Below, piece after piece: positions 13,997 through 14,590 of a DNA stretch of 14,590 nt. Location: assembly GCA_028714615.1 (NCBI GenBank), contig JAQTMA010000007.1, positions 41,461 to 56,050 on the forward strand. The letters run 5' to 3'. How positions within the stretch are numbered: the first letter of the stretch is position 1; each line of letters starts with the position of its first letter. A program made the position numbers and the translations under genes. The stretch comes from Anaerolineaceae bacterium. GTDB lineage: Bacteria > Chloroflexota > Anaerolineae > Anaerolineales > Anaerolineaceae. Below the pieces are notes generated by a model. That model made no database searches and had not been told where the DNA came from. It worked only from the letters and a program-made list of their open reading frames with translations.

Positions 13997-14456
13997 TTTC
14001 CTCCAGCACCCCGCGCAGTTTTTCGCGCGACATCTTGGCATAAATTTTCCCGTTCACCTCGACCACCGCCGCCTGCGCACAGCAGCCTAAACAGGCAACT
14101 TCCTCGAAGTCGAAGCGCCCGTCCGGAGTGGTCTCCCTGGACTGAATACCCAGGACATCCTGGACTTCCCGCGAGAGCTCGCCCCCTCCTTGCACATGGC
14201 AGGCAGTCCCCAGGCAGACGCGCACATGAGACTCGCCCGGCTTGTGAAAGCGGAACTGGCTGTAGAACGTAGCCACCGCGTACACCTGTGCCTCCGAAAT
14301 CCCGAGGAAGAGGGCAATTTTCCGTGCACCTTCGAACGAGATAAAGCCATCAGTCTTTTGGATAAACTGCAAGAGGGAAATCAGTTCATCTGGTTTGCCG
14401 GTAAAACCTGCAGAGACAAATTCATTAACGCTGTTCTCGATGACCAACTCAACCAT
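13983..14456 (-). CDS. NuoE/HydC-like [2Fe-2S] subunit
   Basis: This 157-residue protein has the normal length for NuoE. A helical N-terminus (about 20-70, including YAVATFYSQF) is followed by a thioredoxin-like [2Fe-2S] domain with ligands Cys81 and Cys86 (CLGTAC) and Cys122 and Cys126 (CLGCC). It is the first gene of the leftward operon, and its end overlaps nuoF by 14 nt. The start ATG at 14456 has AAGGAG 12 nt upstream, a rather long spacing, and no better in-frame start is seen. The protein transfers electrons next to the FMN subunit in complex I, bidirectional hydrogenases and bifurcating complexes. Confidence 0.92.
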   Translation of the reverse strand: MVELVIENSVNEFVSAGFTGKPDELISLLQFIQKTDGFISFEGARKIALFLGISEAQVYAVATFYSQFRFHKPGESHVRVCLGTACHVQGGGELSREVQDVLGIQSRETTPDGRFDFEEVACLGCCAQAAVVEVNGKIYAKMSREKLRGVLEENGLA

Positions 14457-14590
14457 AAAGCTGCTTGACTCCTTCGCGCGACTTTCATGATAACCTACAC
14501 AATGGTTGTAAAGGGTATTTGCTGTAATTACAAGTGACGGATTTCACGCTTGGAAGACACAATTGTACTATCGAAATCGAATCTTTCAAA
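14457..14590 (-). promoter_or_regulatory. Upstream region and candidate promoter of the nuoE-ferredoxin operon
   Basis: On the minus strand TTGTAA (reverse of 14528-14533) and TACAAC (reverse of 14505-14510) are 17 nt apart, each 4 of 6 to sigma-70 consensus. A start near 14498 would leave a leader of about 42 nt. The region is AT-rich next to GC-rich genes. The remaining bases to the window edge show only short palindromes. Confidence 0.35.
14531..14552. promoter_or_regulatory. Rex- or CRP/FNR-type dyad overlapping the -35
   Basis: GTGA (14534-14537), six bases and TCAC (14544-14547) form a dyad with extended CAAG...CTTG ends. Both Rex (TTGTGAA-N4-TTCACAA) and CRP-type (TGTGA-N6-TCACA) consensus sites have this core and spacing. 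Agreement with Rex is 9 of 14 defined positions. An overlapping perfect palindrome TGTAATTACA lies at 14523-14532. A redox-sensing Rex repressor would make sense for NAD(H) genes, but this is weak. Confidence 0.3.

Overview
The window reads as part of an anaerobe's chromosome. It carries a tungsten-type aldehyde:ferredoxin oxidoreductase (AOR) fragment, ferredoxin-dependent transhydrogenase genes and a 2[4Fe-4S] ferredoxin, and no oxygen-dependent enzyme is visible. A Chloroflexota (Anaerolineae-like) bacterium is my best guess. It rests on gene content and on a doubled Cys block in the NuoG-like protein that I associate with that phylum; it is an inference, not an identification.

Left half (1-7.4 kb). 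The 5' part of an AOR gene runs leftward out of the window. A 224-bp control region separates it from a rightward SorC/LsrR-family regulator. This is followed, 23 nt later, by a 4.4-kb gene for a single 1473-residue protein. That protein joins an FGGY carbohydrate kinase (LsrK/xylulokinase-like), a D-isomer-specific 2-hydroxyacid dehydrogenase, two tandem SCP2 (sterol-carrier/lipid-binding) domains and a class II (FucA-like) aldolase. A strong hairpin lies between it and a 12-TM MFS transporter gene. The set looks like a regulated uptake and catabolic unit: transport, phosphorylation, then retro-aldol cleavage to DHAP (or a similar triose phosphate) plus an aldehyde. The divergent AOR could oxidise the aldehyde and reduce ferredoxin.

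Right half (7.4-14.6 kb). A hairpin working on both strands (7425-7472) separates the rightward genes from a leftward six-gene operon: nuoE-like, nuoF-like, nuoG-like, nfnA, nfnB and a small 2[4Fe-4S] ferredoxin. The first five overlap by 1-17 nt. NuoE/F supply NADH, FMN and Fe-S functions. NuoG-like has the full Fe-S N-terminus but a shortened molybdopterin-type domain without an obvious catalytic Cys/Sec. NfnAB form a flavin-based electron-bifurcating NADH/ferredoxin:NADP+ oxidoreductase. Together they suggest a composite soluble complex exchanging electrons among NAD(H), NADP(H) and ferredoxin. A candidate promoter with a Rex/CRP-type dyad lies upstream of nuoE.

The most unusual item is the five-domain fusion protein. 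It keeps in-frame ATGs behind good Shine-Dalgarno sequences just before the SCP2 pair and just before the aldolase. I saw no rRNA, tRNA, CRISPR array, insertion sequence or phage gene.
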